The notes under the pieces were generated by a model. The model was not told where the DNA came from. It searched no databases and saw only the letters and a program-made list of their open reading frames with translations. This document shows, piece by piece, positions 13,061 to 23,627 of a stretch of 64,000 nt of DNA (position 1 is the first letter of the stretch; each line of letters begins with the position of its first letter). This DNA is from Blasia pusilla (taxonomy: Eukaryota; Marchantiophyta; Marchantiopsida; Blasiales). Where the stretch lies: NCBI GenBank assembly GCA_050084515.1, contig CM114275.1:23374001-23438000 (forward strand), read 5' to 3'. Both the position numbers and the translations under genes were made by a program.

Positions 13061-15185
13061 ATTGTGAGGAGGCCAAGTTACTTCATGAGAAAATGAAGGT
13101 CAAGTTTAGCGTGTCTTTGACTTCCCTCCATTTCCTCTATTTTTCATTTTATTAGAAAAAGAGAGATTTTATTAAGTTGTTTATGGATTTTTCTTTTCTC
13201 TCAATTAGTGGTTTGCTCGGGTCATGCAGGGCAGGAAGGGATTAAATATGTTGTAAACAAAAAAATAAATTTTTCCGCATAGAGGGAGAAATATTTTCTT
13301 GTTGTCCGATTGCCACATGTCAAGCAAAGAAGTGTTTACGAATAACAAAGACACTCTCCAATAATAACATACATTTACATAAGGATGTCTCTAGCCCTCC
13401 CATACTACTAAGATGATTGAGAAGTCATTCTAGTTATCATTAGTATGTGACCTCTAAGACTACATCCCATCAAAGCGGTGAGTATGAGAGGGAGATCGTT
13501 TATTCCTTCTCCTTGCCAACTTAAAATTTTATCCTATATATCTCTCCTCCCATCTCCAATTGAAAGTTAATACTTAATAAATCCAAATAAATATCTTTCC
13601 TTCTCTACTCGCCTCCTCTATTTTAATTTCATATTTAAAAATATTCCTCCTATAGCCTTCCATATTCTCTTTCCTATTGAAAGTTCAATCTCATCTCTTA
13701 TTCACTCTTATAATATTACTAGTTAGGACTTGTGAGGGACCGTTCGATGCACGGATCCCTGTCATTCAATATCCTTATACATATGATCCTTTATATATAA
13801 ATTCCCGTGCGATTCGCAGGCATGTATATATAAAAAACAATTTTATACGATAGAAACATGATGCCACAAGTTGTAAATTCCCAAGTTCAAAAAGACACAT
13901 GTGGAACTCTAAAGTTGTCATTGTTCTATAAACGCTCCTCAAATAATAATAGAGATGAAAAAATAACACTAAAAATATGTTCGTATGGAACTCTCTCTTG
14001 AAATTTAAGAACTCTCTCTTTCCATGTCTTATTCAAAATTTAAGCTCATCTCCTCCTATTACAAATTTACAACACAAGGTTTTTTCTTTCTTGATATAGT
14101 TCCTTCCTTGGTTGAAAATCAATTTCTTTTTCTCTCACATTGAAAATGATTCTTGTGATTTTCTTCTATGTTAAAAATTGGATTCCTTTTTTTCCTTTTT
14201 TCCCCTCCTTTAAGAAAATTTATTGAAGGACTTATGAAATCTAATATATAGACTTCAACTTATGACAATTGCTAATGCCAATAATACTCTTGATGAAGAA
14301 AGGTTTTAATCTTGAGTAATTTCATTTTTCAGAAATGGAAAATATTCCTCAGGTGTAATACATATTTTATAATGTTGAAACTAATTTTATAAAATTATTT
14401 TCATTTTTCTATATTTACAAGAAAAAAAAATTCTTGATATTAAATGTTTTGGATGCATTAAAATTTTGAGAACATTATTTTGTCTTAATCTTATGGTTAT
14501 TAAGGAGATGCATCTCTTAGTTAGGATGATATTAGGGTGTGGTATACCTCTTATCTTGAAACGCATGGTTTTAAAAGAAATCCTCATACCTCACTAGTTA
14601 GAGGGGTAAAATTATTTTTTTGAGATAAAAGAGAGAGGTATGGAATTATTTTTCCATCCATTTTTTTCTTTGTGTGTGTGAGCACCTAATCTCCTAACAT
14701 AATTTTCAATTTTTATATCTTGATATTGTCCTAGTCTTCATAAGTAATTCATGGACGATGGTTGAATTTTCAAAGGAAATTAAACCCTAAAGAGAGGAGA
14801 AGAGGATAGTTCTCTTTTCAAAAGAGAAATCTATGATATTTTTTGAAGGATGTTATTTCACATAATACAAGGGCTTCTTCTAAAGAAATATTTTTTCCAT
14901 AAGGGAGAGGAGAAAATTTAAAAAAATAATAATTTATGTTTTAAAGTCTCATATTTTCAATATCTGTTGTATAAAGATAAATTTTCATTTTAAACCCATA
15001 AAAGGAAGCAAGAAAGATAAATTTTCAAGAAGAGAGTGCATTATAATGAAGTTACTTTTGTAATGTTAAATTTCAATCGCAAATGAAGAAGATAGGGAAT
15101 AAAATTTCAATAGTGTAAAGACATGAGATAATGGAGAATGAACAACATGTTAAGAATAACTTGGACAAAATTCTACGAACACTAA
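13061..15185. other. AT-rich sequence behind a Helitron-like end
   Basis: Strongly AT-rich sequence with no gene seen. It lies to the right of the Helitron-like 3' terminus at 13719-13761 and could be the body of a non-autonomous Helitron on the minus strand, but I could not identify a matching 5' TC end. Confidence 0.3.
13719..13761 (-). mobile_element. Helitron-like 3' terminus
   Basis: Read on the minus strand, a hairpin (AGGGATCCGT paired with ACGGTCCCT, one bulge) is followed 12 bases later by CTAG and then T. A terminal hairpin shortly before CTRR, with insertion next to T, is the known 3' signature of Helitrons. No RepHel protein is visible, so at most this is a non-autonomous copy. 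Confidence 0.45.
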
Positions 15186-15491
15186 AGATAGACTTTCGCC
15201 TAAATAACAATGATAATAAAATCACACAACAAAAATAAAGAGTAGTAAAAACGGCACACCCGGCCTAAAACTCCACTCTTCAATCTACATCGACATATCG
15301 AGCATCGTCCATCCTGTGCTATCAAGGAATCCGGACGCTAGCACCCTAGTCCTATCTCACACACATACAAGGGAGGTGCTCCAACGGCCCAACATGAGAA
15401 AGATGGCTTAGGAAAGCCATCTTCCTCTCTTATATAGGGTTGGGAAGAGCCGAAAGGCTCTTCTCCTAAAAATAGCCCTTCCCTTGGTAAT
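15186..15491 (+). promoter_or_regulatory. TATA-containing flank with two perfect hairpins
   Basis: This is the left flank of the outer gypsy element, and its continuation lies after 31163. It carries TATATA at 15430-15435. On one side is a 10-bp stem with loop AGGA (15400-15423), on the other GAAGAGCC-GAAA-GGCTCTTC (15444-15463), an 8-bp stem with a GNRA-type loop. The arrangement resembles the promoter and leader part of another LTR into which the outer element inserted, but no protein was seen with it. Confidence 0.35.
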
Positions 15492-15844
15492 TATAACCAT
15501 CCTTTGTTAGTCATAGTTAAGTTAGAATTTATGACATGAAGCGCATAAGTGGGAAAGAATCAACCAAAAAGAAAAAAGACAAGATACATGAGATAAAGAT
15601 GAGAGTGGGGCCATAGGTTGGTGAAAAGGGAGATAAGGATGAGGTTGAGGAAGATGAGGTTGGGACATTAGACTCCAAAGGAGATTCTCTCATGCTATGA
15701 GAGTAGGACATGTGGCATCAGGATAGGTAGAGCTAATTTATCTTCATTGTACCTATCTCTAAGTATATAAAGGAAGAGGAGAGGCATTGAGGGCATTCTA
15801 CCTTTGAGCAACTCTAGAGTGGTTCCGTGAGCTGGAGAGTTACA
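15492..15844 (+). repeat. Left LTR of the chromovirus
   Basis: It aligns end to end with 30811-31163. It starts TATAACCATCC where the right copy starts TGTAATCATCC, so the canonical TG is mutated here, and it ends GAGAGTTACA. A TATA-like AGTATATAAAGG near 15762 is probably the promoter. Confidence 0.92.
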
Positions 15845-15845
15845 A

Positions 15846-15857
15846 TGGTATCAGAGC
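15846..15857 (+). promoter_or_regulatory. Primer binding site, tRNA-iMet type
   Basis: TGGTATCAGAGC lies one base after the left LTR and is the standard complement to the 3' end of plant initiator tRNA-Met. Confidence 0.9.
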
Positions 15858-15995
15858 AAGGTTGCTCTTCCAACGAGAGTGGATTACCCCTCTTGGAAGG
15901 ATGACTAAGTAATGATATACTGTTTAGAGTAGATAGGTTGTTAGAGGCTGGCAGTGATTATAGAGCTGCAAGTAGAGTAAGGGGGAAGGGCTGTT

Positions 15996-16438
15996 TTGCA
16001 GGTAATGGATGGAGGGGGAGCGAGAGTGGCTCCTAATTTCTCGTTTCTTAATCCGTTCACCATCAAACTCTTATATGTAGATAGACACTGGTTCACGAGA
16101 TACCTCGTATATCACTTTGGTGAAGTTTTCATGACACAAGTGATGGAGTCTCGCTATCCGGTGATCCTCCCTATTGTTACATATGATCGTGTGTGGGATT
16201 GCACTATTTATATATTGTTTTAGAGGAGATATGGGGAATGGATTTGAATAGGCCCCCACAAGTGTTTTTTAACACTCGATGTATAGTCCATGTGGTTTGT
16301 CAACCTAAGATAGCATCTAGAGAGTTTATGGTGAGGAAGTTTGGTCAAGAGTATTATAATGAAGTCATTGCGTCAACACTGCCTTTTGTAGTCCCTATTG
16401 TGCGAAATTGGCAAGTGTATATCTTGATCTTATATTAG
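15996..16438 (+). other. Two overlapping small frames in the chromovirus leader
   Basis: Frames at 15996-16223 and 16193-16438 overlap by about 30 bases between the primer site and gag. Both end in a similar pattern: an FG dipeptide, then about ten residues, then S-x-x-P-x-x-x-PIV and a terminal YIL. They read like two diverged copies of one roughly 45-residue module. I do not recognise the module. It could be the decayed N-terminus of gag or a small accessory coding region. Confidence 0.35.
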
Positions 16439-16439
16439 A

Positions 16440-17265
16440 GTGATAGTAAAGGGTCAGGGGAAAGTCGGAGCGATCATGGAAGAAACTTTGAGGGATATTA
16501 TTCGTGAATTGAGAGAGTTGAGAGTTGCATTTGATCAAAGTCAAAACCAAGTCCAAGAATTAGCGCAAGAAGTTGCTTCGGTCAGAAATATGAGAGTAGA
16601 GAGAGAGAGAGTTCTTCCGATAGGTGGGATGGAGACGGAAACCACGAGTGTCGTGACTTCTGGGGAGAGTGACGAAACCTTAAGGGCACGAGCATTGGAG
16701 GCCCAAGCAAAGACAAAGAGTGATGGAGATGAATGCTCAAGCCTCATTGATATTGAAAATGACAAAGGCATGCAAGGTAGAACCGTACAAAGGAAGTCGA
16801 GCCATGGGGGTATTAGAGGGTTGGATCACTCGGATGGAAATCCATTTATCCCTTTTCAACATTGATGATCATATTGCAGGGATGTTCGTAAGATCTTGGT
16901 TAATCGATCGAGCATTGACATGGTATCAAGGATGGGAGAGATCCTTGATTGAAACAACTCAACAAATTACATGGAGCGGAATGAAGCAAGGGCTGCTCCA
17001 AAATTTCCAAGCTGTGGATCCAATCCTCACTGCTAGAATGAAATTATGGCGATGGAGCGTAAAGGAAGGCTGTGGAGGACTACATCGAAGAGTTTCGTGA
17101 CTTGAGATACAAACCGTGACATGAGTGGGCCGTAAGAAGCTCGATCTGTTTTAAGAGAGGTTTGAAGAAGAAGGTGCGTCAAGAGGTGATTCGAGACAAC
17201 CCAAAAGATATCAATGAAGAAATCGCATGTGCCCAACGTATGGCAAATGTGTACGAAGGAGGAGG
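16440..17265 (+). pseudogene. Chromovirus gag, N-terminal part
   Basis: The first frame (16440-16865) has a heptad-like acidic and basic stretch (RELRELRVAF onward) that suggests a coiled coil. The reading then shifts at about 16,740 to a second frame encoding the gag core: GWITRMEIHLSLFNIDD, ALTWYQGW and a FQAVDP region. Another shift leads to KKVRQEVIRDNPKDINEEIACAQR, the end of the gag domain. The coding sequence is cut at 17265 by the inner element and resumes at 26989. At least two frameshifts are present, so this copy could not make full gag even without the insertion. Confidence 0.8.
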
Positions 17266-17731
17266 TGTCGTGCGAATCCACATCGTCATACAACATACGT
17301 CACGACGACATACCATACGCACATACATACATAACATAGCGAGTATCCACAAACGCAAGTGTACCACAATGAAATCCGTGAAAGACCATTGTCATAAAAC
17401 ACGTTTACAATCACATACAATCGAGCCAAACCCACTCCACGATGGGAGAATCTAGGTCGAAGCTTGGAAACACCATAGCCAAGAGCTCTACTCACTACCA
17501 AGGCTAACTCAACAGCAACAGGCTCAACTCAAAGAATCGATGTTCTTTGAGGGCAAGCCACCTTATATCCTCCAACCTAAGAGCGGGCCCCACTTGGGAA
17601 GGTCACCCCAAGTGAGTAACCCCAACCCTATGTATGGAACCGCATCTCTACCAAGCCACTACGGTCCTACATAAGGAATGGCCTCTACCAAAGATACCAT
17701 ACTCTACGACATAATCCGTATGGTCATGACA
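17266..17731 (-). repeat. 3' LTR of the inner element
   Basis: In plus orientation it runs from TGTCGTGCGAATCC to GGTCATGACA. The part 17370-17731 matches the right LTR at 26620-26988. The part 17266-17369 is a 104-bp block absent from the right LTR but repeated at 17736-17839. Confidence 0.75.
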
Positions 17732-17735
17732 AATT

Positions 17736-17839
17736 TGTCGTATGCGAATCCACATCGTCATACAATATACATCGACATACCATACGCACATACATACATA
17801 ACATAGACGAGAGTATCCACAAACGCAAGTGTACCACAA
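17736..17839 (-). repeat. Extra copy of the 104-bp LTR end block
   Basis: It is nearly identical to 17266-17369, starting TGTCGTATGCG and ending GTACCACAA. It lies between the polypurine tract and the 3' LTR, separated from the LTR by AATT. This looks like a truncated second LTR placed in tandem. Confidence 0.75.
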
Positions 17840-17852
17840 CTCGCCCCCCTAA
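17840..17852 (-). promoter_or_regulatory. Candidate polypurine tract
   Basis: On the minus strand this reads TTAGGGGGGCGAG, immediately before the duplicated LTR block. It would serve as plus-strand primer for the element. Confidence 0.55.
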
Positions 17853-18078
17853 TCGGCGGTTAGGTCCCTCTAACTCCCAAGTAGCCCTATACATCTACTA
17901 CATGCTATACACCTTCTTGGGTGCCCGAATCAGAAGGCCGGGTGCTAGGTTGCCCCATCGTTAGTCGCACATCTGTAATCCATATCATGCAAAGATCAAG
18001 TCATCTACCTCTCCTAAGTACATCGAGGACAAACCCACCTTCCAGTAGGAACAACATCCAAACGTGAAGTCAAACACA

Positions 18079-19200
18079 TCATGTGCCAACCCCTAGAACA
18101 CCGATCACACACCAACATACGGGCTGCGTTACGTGCAGACCCCACAACATGCACCTCAAGCTAGCACGTATCATGGCTAAGCTTGGGTCAACAGTACCAT
18201 CCACATTTGGAAGATGACATGGCGCACAATTACGCACATGGTCCTTCCAAACAACTCCATCACGACCCTCCAACATGAGAACTCCAGAAGCTAACACCTC
18301 ACGCACTCGTAAAATAGTGCGGCCTGCCGTCACATCCAACGTTGTTGGGGCAATTTGCTGCAAATAGACATAGTCCCCCACATGGAACCTACGAATCGAT
18401 GGTCGATAACCTCCACCCCGAATGGTTGCATACCGCAACGTATCCCTGTGTTGAGCAATGGCAAGATTCTCAAAGGTGTTGGCATAACTCTCCGAAAGAG
18501 CTCCGCCTGGCGAGAACACACCCTCATCCACATCTCGGGTCATCAAGGTTCACCACCTCACTAGACTCCCGACAATTTTGCGGGCAAGTCCGGATCTCGC
18601 CGTATAATGAGAAAATAAGGTGAGAAGGAAGCCAAGGATGCTTGGCGATCGAACCTATACCCCATGGCTAACCATGGCAACCGAATATCCAGTCTCCAAG
18701 ATGCCCCTTCAGAGGCCATACTTGCGCAATGCCCTCTTCACCGCCTCGAACCACATGCTCAGCCAAACCATCCGCCTCTGGATGATCTCGAGACGTGGTC
18801 CGATGATCAATCAACGCCTTGTCACACAAGACCGAAACTCACCCTGAAACTCAGACTCGATCGGTCAAGACTTCAGCTGGTGCACCAAAATGACTAAGCA
18901 CTCTATCCGAAACGATACGCCGTTCCTCACTTGCCTTGTCCGGTAATGCCACCAACTCAATCCACTTGGAAAGTGCTCACCATCACCAACACATATCGAT
19001 GACGGTAACGGTCCCCAAAGTCCACACTCCAACGGTAACCCAACCCCATAATAGGCAAGGGGTGTAATTGTGGTGTAGGCGCATTAAATGATGCCCTCAC
19101 CCGGTCACAAACCATACAACGTGACACCAATCGCTGCACCTGAGTATGCATGCCACGCCACCAATATCGCCAAGGAGTAAGCTATACGTGACGCTTTACC
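18079..19200 (-). pseudogene. Integrase region of the inner element
   Basis: The upstream part (about 19151-18957) has the second half of the integrase zinc finger, CMVC, then the segment PTPQLHPLPIMGLGYRWSVDF, which leads into the catalytic core and supplies its first Asp. The middle of the core is decayed and frameshifted. The 3' part (18546-18079) encodes the post-core domain: ENLAIAQHRD, FHVGDYVYL, VTAGRTILRVREV, GVLMLEGRDG and CAPCHLPNVDG. The FxxGDxVYL then LEGxDG then APCHLP order marks a gypsy integrase C-terminus without a chromodomain. Several shifts and stops show it is inactive. Confidence 0.82.
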
Positions 19201-19645
19201 CCAAAATGTCCCAACTCCTCATGGGCATGTCGCACAATGCGCTCTCTCTAAGCCAAATGTGGCACTACTCAGTACTCTACCATCCTCCCACACGGGAGAA
19301 TATGTGTTCCCTCCAATCGATACCTCTTAGCACGTTGAAGAACACGGTCTCGCTCCTTGGCACTCACTATGCCTGGCACCCTCTTTTGGTCCGTAGGAAC
19401 TCCAACACCAACGCATCATCATGAATATCACGCTGATTCGTACCACCATCTCCAACCTTAGGATCTCAAGGTGGCCATCTACTCTCGACTAGAGTAAGAT
19501 ATCATGTGGTCCTCCATACTAGAGTCCACCTAACCAACATAAAAGGCGGATGCATGCCAACTGGCACCATCTCCTCATCAACCTCGCCATGCCATCTAGC
19601 CCCGTTGTATCCTCTTGGCTAGTACATGGGTTCCTAGTCAACCCA

Positions 19646-20960
19646 TCAAAGCATCAAGGTTGGCAACCCAGGTCTATGTACCACCCGGAAGTCATACTCT
19701 TGTAAGATAAGAGCCCACCGTGCAAGCTTCCTGTAAGCTTGTCCGACTCCATCAACCACTTGAGCGGTGGTGATCAGTAACAAGGGTAAACTGTGTGCCA
19801 AACAAGTAACACCTAAAGTGTGCCCACCCACCACACTTGCCAAGCACTCTCCCTCATATGAACTATAGCGCGACTCCGCTGCATTATTCGAACGACTTGC
19901 ATAGGCCACCACAAACTCCATGTGCTCACCATCATGTTGTGTCAACACCGCTCCAAGTCCCAACCTACTCCAATCAGTGTGTAACTGAAATGGGCGCCCT
20001 CTGATAGGTCTCCTCAAGATAGGCGCCGCCACCAACTGGGCCTTAAGCTCCATAAAAGCTCTCTCTTGATCATCTCCCCAGTGCCACTCTTGATCTGATT
20101 TCAGAAATTGGTTCAAAGGCTTTGCCATAGCACTAAATCCCTTCACATACCTTCGATAGTAGTTCGCCAATCCCATGAATGCTCGAACTCTACTCACATC
20201 TATCAGACGCGGAATAAGTGCAATAGCCTCCACCTTTGCTTGCTGAACTCCCAAACCACCTGGATAGATCACATGACCCAAGTACTCAACATCCTCATGG
20301 AAGAACTTACACTTTCCTGGATGCAAACGTAGACCATGAGCTTTCAACCGCTCAAACACCATCTGCAAATGTATCTGATGCTCCTCCACCGTGTTACTAA
20401 ACACCAAGATATCATCAATGTAACACTGAACAAAATCCAACCCTGCTAGGATCCTGTCCATCACTCTTTGAAACTCGGCAGGTGCATTCTTCAACCCAAA
20501 GGGTAAGAATTTCCACTGGTACAAACAATCCTTGCCATGAGAGCGACACCCCAAAATCTTTGTCTTGGCCTTGTCACTCTCCCGAATCGGCAATTGATGG
20601 TATCTCGCCAAGATCAAAGTACTGAAAATCTTTGCCGGTCCCACCACATCAAAGATCTCCTCAGGTGTAGGCATGGCATACCTATCGGCCTTGGTTTGCC
20701 GATTGATAGGGACGGTAATCTCCACACATCCGCCAATCCGTCTAGTTGCCATGCATATCCTTTTTAGCGAGCATTACGTGGCGATGCATACTCTCCATGC
20801 GACAACTCCACTAATCCAGCCTCCAAAAGGTCCAACGTCCTACTCAATCAAGTCCTCTCCATATCACTATATCGGTAGGGACGACGGAAGATTGGCGTAT
20901 CACTAGCCAAATCAATCCGTATACCGGGTCCAACCAGAGAACCCAACTCCTTCATGCTAA
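19646..20960 (-). pseudogene. Reverse transcriptase and RNase H of the inner element
   Basis: A 368-codon frame (20752-19646) covers most of reverse transcriptase and RNase H. The start of the domain (FRRPYRYSDMER) lies upstream at about 20,930-20,890 in another frame. Motifs seen are FLPFGLKNAPAEFQRVMD, the catalytic YIDDILVFSN, YLGHVIYPGG, the LANYYRRYVKGFS linker, and RNase H starting LHTDWSRLGLGAVLTQ. Motif A reads TLILARYHQLPI where the family has an Asp after TL, so one catalytic Asp is missing. RNase H ends at HRPGLP followed by a frameshift. The protein would not polymerise DNA. Confidence 0.88.
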
Positions 20961-21309
20961 AGGAAAAACAACTCCTATAAGCACGTAGGAGGCTGTGTCA
21001 GCGTCGTTTCTCACCTCCCGTAAGCTTGGGCCCAAGTAATGGCTCCCAAGTCTCCTCCTTTGGCATACTAGAGGGAGAGGCGATGCCATTGGGCGCTACA
21101 TAACCCCCTCACAAGATGATACACCCTTAGCTACACCATGATCCGAGCAAATAACTCCTCCACCAAAGCATGAGCAACCAACTCCACATGCCCAATCATT
21201 ACATCCCATTTACTCCAAGGATGCAAAATACTACTCTCCTCGCCCCATCCGATGCCTCTACCGCCCCGGTAGCCATCGAGCTCATTACAAGGGTGGAAGA
21301 CCCACAGAC

Positions 21310-22329
21310 ATAGTCCAAAGTCGATTTGCTCGCCATACCAAGACTCAAAATCCAAGTCAAACAATTAAGGTCCATGGCTGACCCAACACATGACGTCGTG
21401 AAGCCTCAAAAATAAAGCAACCATCCACATGAAGAGTAAATCCCATCGCACGCTCTCTCTCATCAGCGTTAGGCTCCACCAACTGCCGCACATGAGAATC
21501 CCATACAAGCCCGGACCACCTTCCCCACGCATGTGACGCGGAAAACTCACAAATGTGGGTAGTGCCATCCTAGGCTGGCCCACACGGTTCACCACTGCCA
21601 TGGGTGACCGATCAATAACCCTCACCACTTGGGAAAGTCGCCCAATATCCAAGATACTATCCACTGTAAGGCGAGGATCATTGCACGCATCATATGCTCG
21701 ACGTAGAACCTCCCTAGGCAACAAGTTTGTCCACCACAAGCGTGGACGATGTGCACGCGAGCCAACTCGCGCTGCATCCAACAACACCGTTGGTCCAATC
21801 CAAGAGCGCACCTCATGAACACTCGCCATCATCCGGGTCCGAGTGTCACCCAACAATGGAACATTCTCTAGAATGTAAGCTAGAGCACGTGCCTGATGAA
21901 CTTGAAGATGTCGTAACACCCGTAACATCTCCCAAAACAATCGAGACCTAGGGTCATGTAATCCCTCACCACGACCAGCACGTGTATGACCCTGACATGG
22001 CCATCCAGCAATCACCAAATCCACAGGACCAATTCTCTCAAGGTCCTGCGCTCAACAATGCAATGTGTGATGGTAAAGCACGCTGGTACCCACGAATAGG
22101 CGATGGCGGCAACAACTCAGGATATCTCGCATCAATCGACCAATATGTCGGGATGAGACTCTCTAGGCCGTCTCATCTCGTTCCACATACACGTATCTCC
22201 GACAGAATACCGACTGCAACATGCTGACCAAACCAAAGTGCTAATCCCACCAAAGAGATCTAACACACAAATGCCCTCCGGCGGATCTTTGCCATACAAT
22301 GGGTGTAGTATCCAAAGGGGATAACCCAA
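21310..22329 (-). pseudogene. Cytosine-C5 DNA methyltransferase within the gypsy element
   Basis: This region would transfer methyl groups from S-adenosylmethionine to cytosine in DNA. Motifs on the minus strand, in order: motif I VLDLFGGIS (about 22,265), motif IV DLVIAGWPCQGHTRAG with the catalytic PCQ (about 22,000), a conserved GLHDPRSRLFWEMLRVL, motif VI YILENVP, motif VIII SRAHRPRLWWTN, the target-region end TFVSFPRHMR, motif IX ERERAMGF and motif X GSAMDLN (about 21,380). The order is that of a normal, non-permuted enzyme. The AHRxRxxWxN form of motif VIII and the MGF of motif IX look more like DNMT3/DRM than DNMT1. The motifs lie in three different frames, so this copy is broken. It lies between protease and reverse transcriptase of the same element. 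Confidence 0.85.
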
Positions 22330-22594
22330 CCGGGCGTGGAAGTAGGAGTCCGCCGTGGGGCCTCCTCTTCCTCGTGAGGTATAATGACCTCACACCAAGC
22401 CTCTGCACTAGGCGACGCCTCTGCCGTAGTGCACCGCTTTGAACTCCAAAGTGGCACATCAACGATGAGGATGCCCTTTGCTGCAAAAATAGGGACCTCC
22501 TCTTCCTCCTCATGCGCAGGAGAATCCATAGCGAAACATTACCCTCCAAAAGTCTCTGGCCAAGTGACTACTCCACTAAAACCACCCACAGATG
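22330..22594 (-). other. Acidic linker between protease and methyltransferase
   Basis: The minus-strand frames encode a Glu-rich stretch (AHEEEEEV and HEEEEAP) in low-complexity, Pro/Thr-rich sequence. It probably forms a flexible hinge joining the protease to the methyltransferase in the polyprotein. Confidence 0.45.
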
Positions 22595-23270
22595 CTAACA
22601 CTTTGTTGGGGAAGACCCTCTGGTCGAGCCCGAAATAAATCTCACAGAACTTGGCTCATACGTCCATCCCGGACTGCCAACCTGGTCTATAAGACGCTGT
22701 CTCACCCAAAGTAATCCATCCGAAAACCCATCGGGTACAATCATCGCTCCTCCAACTAGTACATCATACGACTCGGTGATGTGACTACATGCAGATACTC
22801 CCAACCGGGAGCTATCGTCGCATGATCTGGTCTCAACAATCAGATGAAAACTTCTCCGTGTCATGAATTGAGATCTATCATTGGCTCCTCCAAGTGATGT
22901 TTGAATCTGGAATGGGCAAGGCTCAAGCTCGACCTCCGAATACCCAAACCAATACATGCCACCTTTCCCAACATCAAGGTTGGGCACCGTGAGTCTAACA
23001 AGACTCTATCGGTCTATATACCTATCTGTAGGACTCACCAATCGGAAGATCCCACTCCGGTTGTCCAACATACATACACCAAGTGTAAGCCTCTCACGAT
23101 CAATGGTGGTCGGGCCGGGTAATGCATCCATCTTCGCCATTGCTTTGCCGCTAAGTAGCACTGGTACTCAATGCTACTCGACATAGAGGGTCGCTCCACC
23201 GCAACACCCTCATCCACCTCAACACGTAGCAAGAATAACACCCCACGTTCACACAACGGGTCGCTAATCA
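22595..23270 (-). pseudogene. Protease region of the inner element
   Basis: It aligns with the relative at 63.5-64.0 kb through RVLLDS, LMLGK, a GLG turn and FQIQTSLG. Where the relative has the aspartic protease signature LLDSGAQP, this copy reads LLDSRCPT, so the catalytic DSG triad is lost. The 130-codon frame downstream (22987-22595) continues past the protease fold into a region with ESYDVLVGGA and SPGWTYE. The upstream part (23271-23035) is in another frame. The protease would have processed the Gag-Pol polyprotein, and it cannot be active here. Confidence 0.75.
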
Positions 23271-23627
23271 ATTACGTGAGCTAAGTCAACTCCTAAAGCC
23301 ATCCTCCGTGGCGAAAACAATGGGGATCCCAACACCGAAGTTGCCATCCGCAATCCTTTGCATTGATCTTTGCATCCGTGTCTACTACACGCGATGTAGG
23401 TGCCTCGATCCCCACTGTCCGCTCAATAGGCTGCGTAGGAACCATGGATGGAGTCCTAAGCACCTCTCAGACAACAAGAATGATGGGAAGCCTAGCTGCC
23501 TCCCGGCCTCACCCCTATGTGGGTCCAACTCCTGATAGCACCACATGGCTCGACGCTTTCGAGTGGCTCCTCTCAGAATCGCGGTGATGCCTCAACTTTG
23601 TCTGCCGCACTTGCCATGTAAGAGAGA

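Noticed and set aside
21310-22329. Bacterial contamination or a restriction-modification methyltransferase
   Set aside because: The motifs lie inside a retroelement, between protease and reverse transcriptase, with LTRs on both sides and plant chromovirus sequence outside. No restriction enzyme or bacterial gene is near.
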